NCBI GenBank assembly: GCA_916610825.1
Contig: OU744447.1
Coordinates: 25,297,037 to 25,361,036 of the forward strand
Source of the DNA: Haliclystus octoradiatus
Taxonomy: Eukaryota > Cnidaria > Staurozoa > Stauromedusae > Haliclystidae
DNA length: 64,000 nt
Reading direction: 5' to 3'
The notes under the pieces were generated by a model, which worked only from the letters and a program-made list of their open reading frames with translations, did no database searches and had not been told where the DNA came from. Position numbers and translations under genes: made by a program. The stretch's first letter is position 1. The number at the start of each line of letters is the position of its first letter. This document shows, piece by piece, positions 43,578-55,109 of the stretch.

Positions 43578-45419
43578 GGCAGGTCCACTAAAATTTAAGT
43601 ATGTACTTTAAACATATCCATACGAAGATCAAAGGATAAGTTTAATATCCCCGATTTTTCAAAAATATCGACAAACCATCTAGAGATATGTCTTCAAATG
43701 ACATTGCGTAACCATGGTTACGAAACGGCCAGTTTTGTTGGGTGAAGGAATGTGACGTCATAATCCGGACAAAGTGCGAAATCTACTATTATCATGACTT
43801 GATATCCAAAACCGTTCATCCATCAATTCGTCATTTTTTATCCAAATTTTTTGTGAATACTATAATCAGAATCGCTGATTTTTAAACGAGACTTAGGGTA
43901 AAGTTTTGTTTCTTTTTTCGGTTTGTCCTTTTTGTAGCGAAACAAAACAAACCTTTTCCATATCTTTCTCTCGCGGTCCCCGACCGCAAACGAACAAAAT
44001 CAAGTTTTCCCTATTCGATTTCTAAAAGCCCTATAAAGGCCCAGGCTTTGCATCATTGACACTGAAAACGTCATCACCAATCTATTGTTTCTCTTCAGTT
44101 CTCAGCAGCCAAGCCGATCTGCACGTGCACGACGTGTGAACACACTGTTTTTGTCAAAAACCTTCAAAGTGTTCGTTCACTTCAACCGAAAAGGTTCACT
44201 CGTCTTTACCCAAGTCTCATCGAAAAGCAGGCAGCATTCACTTGGAAATATATATAAACATTTGAAGAAGAAACCTCACTCATATATAAACGGCTTAGAT
44301 CATCACTCGAGCATCAAAATAGTGCTATTTTTATTTATTAAATCTTCGTTCTTTTATTTTGTCTGCCATGCATCATCAACTGTTGCTTGTGTTATTATAA
44401 TCACCAGATATATGACGGTGAAATCGCATTCAAATGGACCAATCAACGCTTTACCAATTATAGAGTTGGATTTATTCTAGTAAATCAGAACTCAAATTCA
44501 ATAAAGTTGCCGTTTGAATGAAATAGTTTACACATCGATCACGCATGCTACGACAATTTACGTCGAGGTGTATAATTTCTGAAAACCGAAAAGCAATTTA
44601 TGATTCATTTTGCATTGATTAACAAATATTTACTTGGACCAATGATTCATCATGCAGTTTGTGTGAAGGCACTGGACGATGTTGATGTAGTAGCTATGAT
44701 TTAGCTATATATCTATGTTATCCCATTCATCAGCGAAGACAGCGAATGTTGTTTTTGTAGAATCATGGTAGAATCATAGCTACAATAAATTTGATCCTAT
44801 AATAGGACATATGATTCGCAAAAAATAACGTGGATAATTTGCTAATAAATGGTAGATCACACAACTCCTTTAACTTATTATCCAACTTGTTTGAAACTTC
44901 ATGTGTGTAATTTGAAATTCAAATAATTTGTAATTCAAATAATAAGCTAGGCTATCGTCCTTGTTCCTTCTCGCTTCGACACTCGAACTATGCTCGAACG
45001 TAGACAAAAACAACGTAAATTGATATAAATATTTCAGAGCGATTTCCATTGATGAATATTTCAGGTCACCGTAATAAGTTTTTTGAAGTCAGTCTTCAAT
45101 ATTTTGAACAGGAACAGCAGTGTTAATGGAAATGACTACATTCAAGTTTGACGTTCAACGATACCAATAATCACAAAAAATGCTAAAGTCTCCATTGTTT
45201 AACGGAGTGTGAATTTGTTCTGTCCGGGAAATCACGTCATAATATAGCAAGCCAATCACAAATCGTTTTGACGTTCTATGATATTTTTGGATTTAAAACT
45301 CAAAAATGAATGGTTTTTGGAAATTATTTTGGAATTTTTATCAATTTTATGGAATTCGGAGGGAATGATATACCCGAAACAAGCATAAAATCAACTTTGA
45401 AATTTTTAGTGGACCTGCC
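43578..45419. mobile_element. TA-flanked DNA transposon, 1.84 kb
   Basis: The termini are GGCAGGTCCACTAAAA and its exact reverse complement (16 bp, then nearly matching ATTT), each flanked by TA (43576-43577, 45420-45421). Subterminal regions also mirror each other: TGACGTCATAATCCGGAC at 43751 and GTCCGGGAAATCACGTCA near 45220. No transposase is visible, so it is non-autonomous. It contains a promoter-like stretch and a 131-codon frame. TA duplication is shared by several superfamilies; family not assigned. Confidence 0.85.
44031..44480 (+). CDS. Promoter-like TATA and 131-codon frame inside the transposon
   Basis: CTATAAAGGC at 44031-44040 is a good TATA box, and a pyrimidine-rich stretch and ATG-initiated frame follow (44085-44480). 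The predicted product starts with a serine/arginine-rich segment (SSQQPSRSARARRV) and has a hydrophobic patch (IVLFLFIKSSFFYFV). No family recognised, and chance openness is possible. The upstream 130 bases are less AT-rich than the surroundings. It may be a captured host promoter or the element's own. Confidence 0.3.
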
Positions 45420-45979
45420 TATTGAGTAAGTTACAAAAAACATATCAATATTGAGCAGCATTTAATAAATCATGGAATCGATGAAATACAGGGAATGGAA
45501 TTAAGGAAGAACAATTAATACGGAGAAACATTTGCAGCTGATGATTAATGACGAACTATACTTGGTTTTGCAACAATAGAATTATTGCTTGTGTGACTAC
45601 TGATCTGAAAGCACAATTAAATTATATTTGCAAATAAGTATCAATGTAAATTTGTTACTACTCTCTCTCTTCTACCACCTTGACTGAAAAAGATTTAAAA
45701 ATATTTATCATATACACAGTTAACTTATGTTTATCGTAAATAGAAAGAGTGAAGTTAATGTTTTAAGCGTGGGTTTAAGGTACCCTTACAAAGATTTTAC
45801 AGTAAGCAACAATAATTCGATGTTTTATGTTATTATGGTGATGTGTATTAATGCTTAGAAAATTATTAAAATAAATTTAAAACTTGGAAATTTTTAATTA
45901 CTCCACTTATCTTTAAAAATTATACAGAAATTGGTATTTTATTGATCATCAATATTGATAGGACTATATACCAAACAAA

Positions 45980-46395
45980 CTATATTATGACTGTCTTTTC
46001 CTTCACGTAGTTAAAAACAAGATGACTGTAAAGGGAGATTGCCAGAGACCATATTGTGTTGTTGGTACAGATGCTGTTAAATTGCATGTTCTTGGTGTTC
46101 TGGAATACGTTCGTGAAGGTTACCGCACGTACAGCCGACATAGTCTGCATCGCAGGATTTCGTGATTTTGCTCTTTATAGCGTAAATCCTCTATCAATTT
46201 TCTGCTTCTAAAAACCAACCTGATGCTGATTTTTTGGACCTTGTTGCTCAGACGGTGGAAACCTAGCCTGCAAGCAGACCTTATTTGAAAACCCTTCTTC
46301 CTCACTAGTAACGTCTGCGCATCCGAGAGAAATCTCTTGTTCTGACAGGAAGTCCTAAGACGACCAAAGATGGACACACTTTGCGTGAAACGCAT
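45980..46395 (-). pseudogene. Penelope-like GIY-YIG fragment
   Basis: On the minus strand, one frame (46395-46120) gives a linker ending KLIEDLRYKEQNHEILRC. After a one-base shift the sequence reads KSCDADYVGCTCGNLHERIPE, then HQEHAI. This is the Penelope pattern C..C.A.YVG.T...L..RI.EH, the core of the GIY-YIG nuclease missing from the 14-kb fragment. Stops follow. Truncated and frame-broken. Confidence 0.75.
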
Positions 46396-47212
46396 ACCTT
46401 TGCAATGTCGACCATTCTTGTGAAAACAACATATCCAGAAACAAGAAAATATATACTTTTTAATATAAAAAAGGTTTTAATTTATTTGTTTTTATATACA
46501 CATGGCTCCACTTTTATGAAACTTTTCGATTTTCTATCAGTGAAATTACCAGAAAATAATTCATCAATAAATGGTTTTGTTAGAAATTCAGTTGACTTCA
46601 GTAGGTTTAGCTATTAAATACGCCACATCCAAGTTATTATCGGTTTATACTGTGGCGTTTCTGTCTCTAGATAATGTTTCTGGATTTGAGTATTCATTCA
46701 TTTTTAACCAGCAATGAATATTTGACTGAAATCCTCACTAAAAGGTCAGTGATTTAAGCCTATTGTTTTATCATTAAGTTGCTTTCAAGTCAATTCTTTG
46801 AAATATTTGTAAACAGTAAACACGGCAGTCCAAATAAAATTAAGTCTGAAAAGCATTTCTTATATTTGAGATTATGTAAACTAACGAGAACATGATAACA
46901 TCTTTGTTAAAAATCAAAATTTGATATGTTAATCCCGTTCCGTAAAACTGCTTAGATTGTTTATCGTCGATCGTTACACGTTGATGCAAAGACAATTTTG
47001 AATGTGTTATGTAAAAATATTTGCTAAACAATAGCAGGAAGCAACAACCAATCACTGACCAGTACAAGATATGCTGTACGCAACAACGATTGGTTGAAAT
47101 CACAATAGCTTTTAATTATGACTCTTCCTCTCAGAGCAAGAGAATTCGCTAGGATGCGCAGACTTTACTAACAAGGAAGAAATGTTTTCAAGTGAGGTCT
47201 GGAAACATATAA
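46255..47212. repeat. Inverted repeat around the Penelope fragment
   Basis: About 90 bases at 46255-46350 (GTCTGCGCATCCGAGAG...) recur in reverse orientation at 47110-47212 with about three-quarters identity (TCTGCGCATCCTAGCG). The part upstream of the GIY-YIG piece therefore exists twice, head to head, perhaps from two Penelope insertions. Confidence 0.55.
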
Positions 47213-47689
47213 TTCACATTTCACCGCTAATGTTTATGTTATGATTTGCTGGAGTTAGAAGTGAACCATTTGAGTTGAACTGATTATGATTAACAAGAAC
47301 AAGACTGATGTCACCCAATATATACAAACATTATAAACATGATATTTTGAATAAAATCAATAGCCCTCAAAGCTAGGTACTCAAAGCCATCTTTCTGCAT
47401 TAATTATCAAACCAAATTAAACTACTACTGCGCATATTATTCACGCATATTACTCGCGCTTATTGCTCATGAGCATATTAAGAATCAATTATCAAGGTTA
47501 TTGTAATTATTCAATTGCGACACGATTTATTAATTCTTCGCAGAAATGATGTATTTTAATTATTCTAGTGTCACAAAATATTGTATTGTATTCCACTACG
47601 AATTATTACTACTTAATTGATGTCTTTGAATTATTCAACTGCGTCGCGAATTATTATTATTACTCTATGAATTGATTTTTGAGCCTGAT

Positions 47690-49190
47690 GCTGCTTCATA
47701 CGCTTCCTGTTCCAGAGATTATGAATAAATATACATATCATGAATCTGGCAAAATAAATTATTTCGTTTTTCTATCTAAATAACTAATTTATTCATAATC
47801 GTCTTTTCTTCCATTCTACATCTGTAAGTTTTATAAATTGCGCCTAGAAATATTGACAACAATATGATACATAATTATAGCGATTTAATATAGAATTTTT
47901 TTCATTTAAAAAAAATGTTGATGCTTAAAAATTTGATAACAAGAAGCACAATGAGGCTCATTTTTCACATTATTTTACTAAACCTTGCACAGTAACACAT
48001 TGGTAGTATGAGAATTACGACTTTTTGAAGTCGTTTTGAAACTTTAAACTTCTCTATATACTTTATTTGATATCATTGTATTAACAAATTAAAGATTTTA
48101 AAAATTTCATAGGTTGATAATCTAGCGGACAGCCAAATTGATTTCAAATTGAAAACTCAAGAAAAAATATCTCGTTTTAAACTTAGGCTGGGAGAAAAAA
48201 GATTGAAAAAGTCTTCAAAATATGTCCATCAGTTTTATGATGATTAAAATAATACAAAATACTGAATTGCATTGAATTACTAGAATAACTAAAGCCAATA
48301 AACTATGTTTCGTAGAATTAAAGAAGTGTATAGTGAAATAAACAATCTAGAGCGGGGATAAAACGCTTTGAAAATTAGATATATTTGATATCCTTACTTT
48401 ATCTGTGAAAACAAACAATTCACTTCTTTTCAAATAATGGCTTCAATATATAATTTGTGGGGACATTGATAGAGCAAGCTACGTTGGTGTGTGTTGGTAA
48501 AAGCAATCTAGCGAAGGGCACAAAAATATGAGAGCTTTAAGGAAAAATTTTCAAATGACGTCGGCATTCAAAAAATTCGAAAAAAAATCAAGATTTGATG
48601 AGACTATCGAAGAGTATACGGAGAATTTAAAGTTATTAATTCTGAGTTAATCAAAACATTGTACAAGAGTGTCTGTATGATTCATAATTGAATGTAAATA
48701 TGTAAACATTCTGGTTTACGAGAGGGCAGGCTTTGATTTTCAGATTTTATTTCAATAATTAACGAAAGAAGATTAATCGTTTCCATCCTACATCACACCA
48801 TGAGCAAATACATATCACCAGCGGGTATGGTATTTATATAACTTTGAAGTTGCCCTAAACATTTATACTCTATGAATCATCGCGTCCGCTTCAAGAAATT
48901 CTGAAGAAATATGCATATCACGAATCTGGCAAAACGAGTTGTTTTCGTTTCATTATCAAAACAACTAGTTTATTCATAATTTTTCATTCAACATCTCTAA
49001 GGTTGTATAAATAGCGGCTAGAAATATTGACGATAACACCTAACATACTATCAATATCGAATTATTATAGTTATTTATTATCGAATTTTGTCTCATGTTA
49101 AAAGAATGTTGATGCTCCCGCTCTTGAAAATTTGATAACATGAAGCACTTTGAGGCTCATTTTTCACATCATTTCTTACCTTTAAAATAC
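47690..49190. repeat. Local direct duplication
   Basis: The stretches 47690-48010 and 48880-49190 match over about 300 bp (ATCATGAATCTGGCAAAA, AACTAATTTATTCATAAT, GCTAGAAATATTGAC, GAGGCTCATTTTTCACAT). They lie in the last long intron of the TSP1 gene. Confidence 0.75.
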
Positions 49191-49890
49191 TTCTATTTTC
49201 GATAAACTATTAGTATTTTGAGAGATTGCCATGAGAATCAGAGGCCTATTTGCTATATATAGGCACATATACTATCAAATGATAATATTATCAGAAGTTA
49301 CATATATATTCCAATAAAGATTTGCGAATCTGAACCGAGCGCGATCCGATCGTATTGGTTCAAAAATTGGGTTGATATTTTAGCTCTTCGGATCGGATCG
49401 GATTTGAAGTTGCTTTTATGGATAATTTCAGATTTGGAATTTGACTGAGTATTTGTATTTTGTAATAATTAATGTGGTATAGCTTTCTTTAAGCTCGTAA
49501 AATAAATTTTTTCAATGTAGATTTAAAAATTTATGCTATGTTAAATGCATAAAATTTCCCGACGGCCTTTGCGATTTGTCTTCAAATATGCACTGATGCA
49601 CACACCTATTTGTAGCTTGAAAAATTGCATAAACTTTTACACTTCGAGCCTGCAAGGTGTGTTGATCTATTTTTTTGCCTTTAATATGCCGTTCTCTATA
49701 CAGGTCAATCGACTCAATTGATAAGAAATGAGTTAAATTTAGATGAAGGAAATGATTCAGATCTCTTGATTAATTGTACATCGTTTCAATGCGTATTGTG
49801 TCTCATATTGTCCTCCAAAGTTTACTCTCCGTATTGTACAGTGATAGTCTGGATAGTCAATTGCTTAATTGTTAATGATCTTAAAGTTTT
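48046..49890. repeat. Segmental duplication, copy A
   Basis: Homologous to copy B (52690-55105) through landmarks GATAATCTAGCGG, TACTGAATTGCATTGAATTAC, ATTAATCAAAACATTG, ATTGCCATGAGAATCA, CAATCGACTCAATTG and TACAGTGATAGTC, in the same order and orientation. Copy A lacks the MITE and hairpin found in B. Confidence 0.85.
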
Positions 49891-50252
49891 ATCAAACAAG
49901 GTCCAGTACTCGAACTACAATATTTGCTGGTAGTTTATACTACCTCATTCCGTTAAATAATTTTAAAAAGGAAGATGCTGTAATATCATACACCTAACAA
50001 TTTGTAATCTACCTTTGACTTGCTGAAAATCGGTTATACTGTAATCAAAATGTGTGAGTCTTCGCTGTTTAAGATTATAAAATCCTAGATGTACGAAACC
50101 TGAATTATGGTGGAACAAGCATAGCAATCAGGAACAGCCTAGACTACGATTTCTTCAAGCAATTGATCTATTTCTAATCTAATTTGATTTTGAACTCAAC
50201 GAGATAATAATTAATAATGAATTTATTCACTAAATTTCCATATTGTTACTAC

Positions 50253-50423
50253 CTGGACAAGGACCTTCGTTGCAGTCCCTCGTATTCGTAGATTGACCTG
50301 GGCACGTGTCTCCACCATTCCGTGGAGCAGGATTATCACACGATCTCTCTTCTTCGAGAGTTCCATTTTCACATGAAGCAGTACACCCAGCAGCAGATAT
50401 CCAATTTGACCATCAACCATGAA
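50253..50423 (-). CDS. TSP1 exon with in-frame stop
   Basis: 171 bp between acceptor ATTTCAG and donor CCAG/GTAG, phase 1 at both ends. It encodes (V)HG, stop (TGA), then WSNWISAAGCTASCENGTLE, EERSCDNPAPRNGGDTC and NTRDCNEGPCPG: all six cysteines and the WSxW core of a TSP1 repeat. The TGA takes the place of the residue before the first tryptophan (E, K, S or G in sister exons), one substitution from GGA. Either this exon is skipped or dead, the allele is truncated, or the base is an error. TSP1 repeats bind glycosaminoglycans and extracellular partners. Confidence 0.85.
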
Positions 50424-51066
50424 CTGAAATTTTCAGAAAAGTTGTTAAAAAGAATTTACTTGGACTTGCGGCTAAATATCTACGCAAAATGCTGATTGAG
50501 TATTTCCATATAAGAGATGCCTTAGATTATCATATGATATTCTATTAGCAGTTTCATATAATGATATAAAATCATGTGATCATTTCCTTCGCTACCTCGG
50601 CTTTATGGAACAATATATCAAAGGGCAAGCTTATACAACATAAAATTTGCTTAAAAATTATTCAAGAGTTAACAAAAAACATTTATTTTGAATCTCGTTC
50701 CCTCCATCAAAAATAGTTAATATGCAAAACTTGAGATATTAATAGTCATAAATTAGATCGTTCTGACTTATTAATTTTTAGGTTTTTTGTTACAAATTGT
50801 AAAGAACAAATAACTATGTAAACACTACATAAATTTTTGTTTTTATTACTTCATTACTTATTATAAATGAGGTAAATGGCAGTGATAAAAGAGACATGCT
50901 CGGCAATAATACGTTATCTCTATAAAAACATCGTCAGGTGATTGTAATGGATACTCGAAAAACATAGATAGAGAAAACATAGTGAAGGCCACATGCTTGC
51001 AAATTTCTGATGATGTAGTTGCTGCAAATCTATTTTGAAAAGTTATTCATTTTAATAATAACTCAC

Positions 51067-51237
51067 CTGGACATGCAGTGTTGATGCAGAGCACTGTTTT
51101 TTGATCATCACCAACGCATACCGACCCGCCATAGGCTGGAGTAGGGCTGTTACATAAACGATTTTCATGTTGTTCTCCTCCTCCACAAGTTAAACTGCAT
51201 GCTCCAGATGCTTCCCATAGTGACCACGCTCCATTAA
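51067..51237 (-). CDS. TSP1 exon, type II
   Basis: 171 bp, acceptor TTATAG and donor CCAG/GTGAGT, phase 1-1. It encodes (V)NGAWSLWEASGACSLTCGGG, then EQHENRLCNSPTPAYGG and the closing cysteines (VLCINTACPG). Six cysteines and WSLW are intact. It closely resembles the exon at 57671-57841 (shared CSL.CGGGEQ.E.RLCN.PTPAY), so the pair arose by duplication. Confidence 0.92.
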
Positions 51238-51988
51238 CTATAATGCAACGGTAGTTGATCATAACATTCATGAATTTATATTATAAAGAATCTATGAAAG
51301 CCAAGTGTTTGTTTGGATACTAAGTTATATAATCCTTTATTATCCACAAATAACGATTGAGGACGGGGATATTGAATTATTTGCGATTTCATTTATATTT
51401 AGATTTCAAAACATGCAGTGAAAATGCTTAGCGTCCTATTCTTATGTCAAAAATTACAGGCGCTTGCAAAATTGGCTATATTCTACTTATTCTATGTTGC
51501 AGCAAATATGCTATGAACTATAGGAAATACGAAAAAAAAGCTACATTTCAAAGCTTCAATTTGATTCTATATTTTCGGATTGACATATTAAAGGCTTCAA
51601 AATTTTATTACAGTGTTTATAAGAGCTCAAAATTTAAACGAAATATGTCTAAAAGCGAAAGCTGGATTACAAATGAGTAAAGATATTATTACTAATTATT
51701 ATTATCTAGTTTGTAATTCGCACTACAGTTGAGATTATCTAGAATTATGCAGAGAATTACATCAGCATGTCATTTTTAAATGTCAAGATGATCAGTGAAT
51801 GTGTTACCTAAATGTTTCCATCTTTGAGGACTTTGTTTGATTTATCATATAACCTTTTTAATTGAATTGTTTTTAATCAACGAGTTCTAAATGACGGTAA
51901 CAGCTGGGTTCCACAAAGATATGCCCATATGCAGTAGTCTCTACTCTCATACGACATATAGTTTTTTTATTCTGAAATTATCAATTAC

Positions 51989-52159
51989 CTGGACAAGGAC
52001 CCATGTTACAACTTCGAGTAATACTGTTCTGACCAGTACATCCAGCACCACCATTCTGCGGAGGAGGATTGTTACATTGTCGTTCCTCGGTCAAAGTTCC
52101 AGACGAACATGTTGGAGTGCATTCACTAACAGCAAGCCATAATGACCACTCACCATCCA
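51989..52159 (-). CDS. TSP1 exon, type I
   Basis: 171 bp, acceptor CTGTAG and donor CCAG/GTAATT, phase 1-1. It encodes (V)DGEWSLWLAVSECTPTCSSG, then TLTEERQCNNPPPQNGGAGC and SITRSCNMGPCPG. Six cysteines intact. About 46 of 58 residues match the exon at 57919-58089. Being symmetric (a multiple of three, phase 1-1), it can be duplicated or skipped without shifting the frame. Confidence 0.93.
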
Positions 52160-53561
52160 CTACAGAGTTTAGAAAACAATCTAGTAATCCACAATCCATT
52201 ATGCATGGCAATCGAATAAATGCAAATTGTTACACCTTTGGAAGCATAACATTATTTAAAGCAACTATGACTGAGTTACTACAAATGGATGAATCCTTAT
52301 TGAAAATTTCAAGTCACCAGTCAATATTTTCCTGTATTCTGGATACATATTTATAATTCGCTATATTTACCTGCTAGCTCAGCAAAAGCTACATCATATG
52401 TTTACATCTATAACTGAATCTGGGGACTTATCAAGATATCTCAAATATATTTGATTTGTAAATATGTCTATTTTCTGTGAGCAACTCACAATCATTTAAG
52501 AGAAATAAAAATAAAATCATATAAAGGTCTTGCAAGATCTGAGACAATTACCATAGTCAGTATCTATATTGTGTAAGTTATCGCTCCATTCTACAAATTA
52601 TTAGACTTTATAGCCTCCTCGACCTTATACATGGATTATCTACTTCTATTAATAATACTGTCTGTTTATATATCATTATATTTCTATATTTCTGTGTCTT
52701 TCCGCGACTTATGTACGTCTTACTGGCGATATAATACAGATAATCCGTTGTCGGGAAATTATGCAAACATTTGTGTCGAGATAACCGTGTACAGTAACAA
52801 ATTTGATGTATGAAATGGATGGGTCTATGACGTTGTTTTAAAATAATATACTTCGTCTGATATTTCATTTGATATCATCGTATTAAAAAATTCTGAGATT
52901 TGAAAAATTTCGTAAGTCGATAATCTAGCGGCAGCCAAATCGAATTCAAATTGAAAGCTCCAGAACAAAAATATTTCGCTTTGAATTTAAAAGCTGCGTG
53001 CAAATGGTTTGAACAAGTGAAACTTGAAACTGAATCAGTTTTACGATAGTTAAAACAATATGAAATACTGAATTACATTGAATTACCAGTAGAGCTAGGC
53101 CAAACAAACTATGTTTTGAAATCAAAGAAAGGTAGACAAATTTCATGTAGTGGTGATATCAGCAATAAAGCGCGGCACAAACGCTATGAAAACTAAACAG
53201 ACTTTGCGTCTTTAATTTATTAATGAAACAAAATGCCGTTCATTACTTTTCTTAAAATCGAGATACAAACATTTCACTTTTAAAAAAGCTATTGTGATAT
53301 ATAACTTGTGACAACACTGAGCAAACAATCTGTTTTGAAATGAACAATCTATCGCGGGGCATAAAACAAATTAACTTGCAAGAAATTTCAAAATGACGTT
53401 GGCGTTCGAATAATTCGAAAAAATATTCAAAGTTCGAAGAGATTATCTGTCTACAGTCTAAAATTACAGAGTACAGAATTAATCAAGGCATTGCACTAAA
53501 GTATTCCTATAATTTATTATTTAATATAAAAATATGAATCATTTGGTTATGAGCAAGCATC

Positions 53562-54137
53562 TTCACTGTCTCTTCGGTTTTTTTCAAATACATCTACTGA
53601 AATTTTTGGTGATGATTAATTGCACTTAACCGAAAAGTTACGTTTTAAATCAAATAGATTTGAAGAACGTACAGTATACGGTCAATATAAATAGCACGCC
53701 ATTACTAGGACAACCAAAAAAATTGTGCCATATATAATTAAATTATTACGTCATTTAGAGAGCAGTTAAAAACGCGAAACGTAAAGAAAACAATGCTGTT
53801 AATTATTCACATTGCATAGATAGAGTATAACAGTTGATTTTGTAAATTCTTCAAAAGGTTTAACAATCTTTAAATTTATATTCTAATATTAAGAAATAAG
53901 CGTATAATGATGTAATGATTCTTTGGGGATTAAACTACGCGTTATAAGTTGTACTTGCTTGATTTTGAAAAACACTTTAAAAAAATCAATATATGGGGAG
54001 TGGTCAGAATAAAACTGAATACGTACGCGCAGGGTGGGGGGGGGGGGGTTATAACAAAGCGTACAGATGCGTACAGAGGGGGAGTGGAGGTCAATTATTG
54101 GAGTATTTACTGAGTACATACTTTATGGATGGCCCCT
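53562..54137. mobile_element. Truncated inverted copy of the 24-kb MITE
   Basis: Reverse-complement match to 24087-24660: the terminal ACTTTATGGATGGCCCCT, a G-run at about 54036-54050, AATTATTGGAGTATTTACTG, ATTAACAGCATTG reversed, and CTTCACTGTCTCTTCG. It stops at about 53562, lacking about 110 bp including one inverted terminus. Copy A has no element at the matching position, so it inserted in copy B only. Confidence 0.85.
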
Positions 54138-54385
54138 AACAAGAAGTACTATGAAGATTATTTTTCACATCTGTTTTGACTTATAAAATTCTATTTTCAA
54201 CGAACTATTCGTAATTTGATAGACTGCCATGAAAATCACTGGCCTACTTTCTGAGATTGTTAAGATCAAAAATATATAGGCATATATACTATCATATTAT
54301 AATATTATGAGATCCTATAATAAAATTTATGTTTATCTAATACCAGATAATATAGGACTCTATGTCTTCATTTTGACAGAGCGGT

Positions 54386-54676
54386 AAATAATAATAATAT
54401 ATTGCGAAAGAGTCAAAGAATACACATTATTTACTGTTACTTAAGTTTCACGCATTTCACAGCGATCTTCAGACAGATTTTTTATTCAATGAAAAATATA
54501 CATGGTCTACGTTCTATGATAAAAGGATTACGGATAGTTATATCATAGAACGTAGACCATGTATATTTTTCATTGAGTAAAAATCTGTCTGAAGATCGCT
54601 GTGAAATGCGTGAAACTTAAGTAACAGTAAAGAATGTGTATTCTTTGACTCTTTCGCCATATATTATTATTATTAT
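54386..54676. repeat. Near-perfect 290-base hairpin
   Basis: Arms 54386-54521 and 54541-54676 are reverse complements with about four differences over some 122 bp, plus TAA/TTA runs, around a 19-base loop. A direct repeat, TATTATGAGATCCTATA, brackets the insert (about 54303 and 54671). Copy A lacks it. It could be a foldback element. A transcript of this TSP1-gene intron would form a long double-stranded stem. Confidence 0.9.
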
Positions 54677-55109
54677 GAGATCCTATATATATATTGCAAT
54701 AAATATTTGTGAATCCAAACCGAACGCGATCTGATCGTGTCTTCGGATCGAATCAGATGTGGATTGCTTTTATATGGATAATTTCAGATTTCGAAATTTG
54801 ACTGAGTTGTAATTTGTAATAATTAATGTATTCTAGCTTCCTTTCAGTACATAAAATCAATTTTTTCTATGTAGATATAGCTACGTTAAATTACGTTCTC
54901 TATACAGTTCAATCGACTCAATTGGTGTGAAATGAATTAAATTTTTATGAAGGAAATGTTTAAGATGTCTTAAATCTAAATATACAATCGAATTAATTGT
55001 CATCGTTTCAGTGCGTACTGTGTCTCATGTTCTCCACTAAAGTTCACTGTCCGTATTATACAGTGATAGTCGGCTTAGTCAATTGTTTAATTATTAGTGA
55101 TCTGACCTG

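Larger units (their letters stand above)
52690..55105. repeat. Segmental duplication, copy B
   Basis: It matches copy A (48046-49890) along its length and copy C (62955-63490) over its first part (TACAGATAATCC, CTATGACGTTGTTT, TTGATATCAT). Relative to A it gained the truncated MITE at 53562-54137 and the hairpin at about 54320-54676. Confidence 0.85.
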
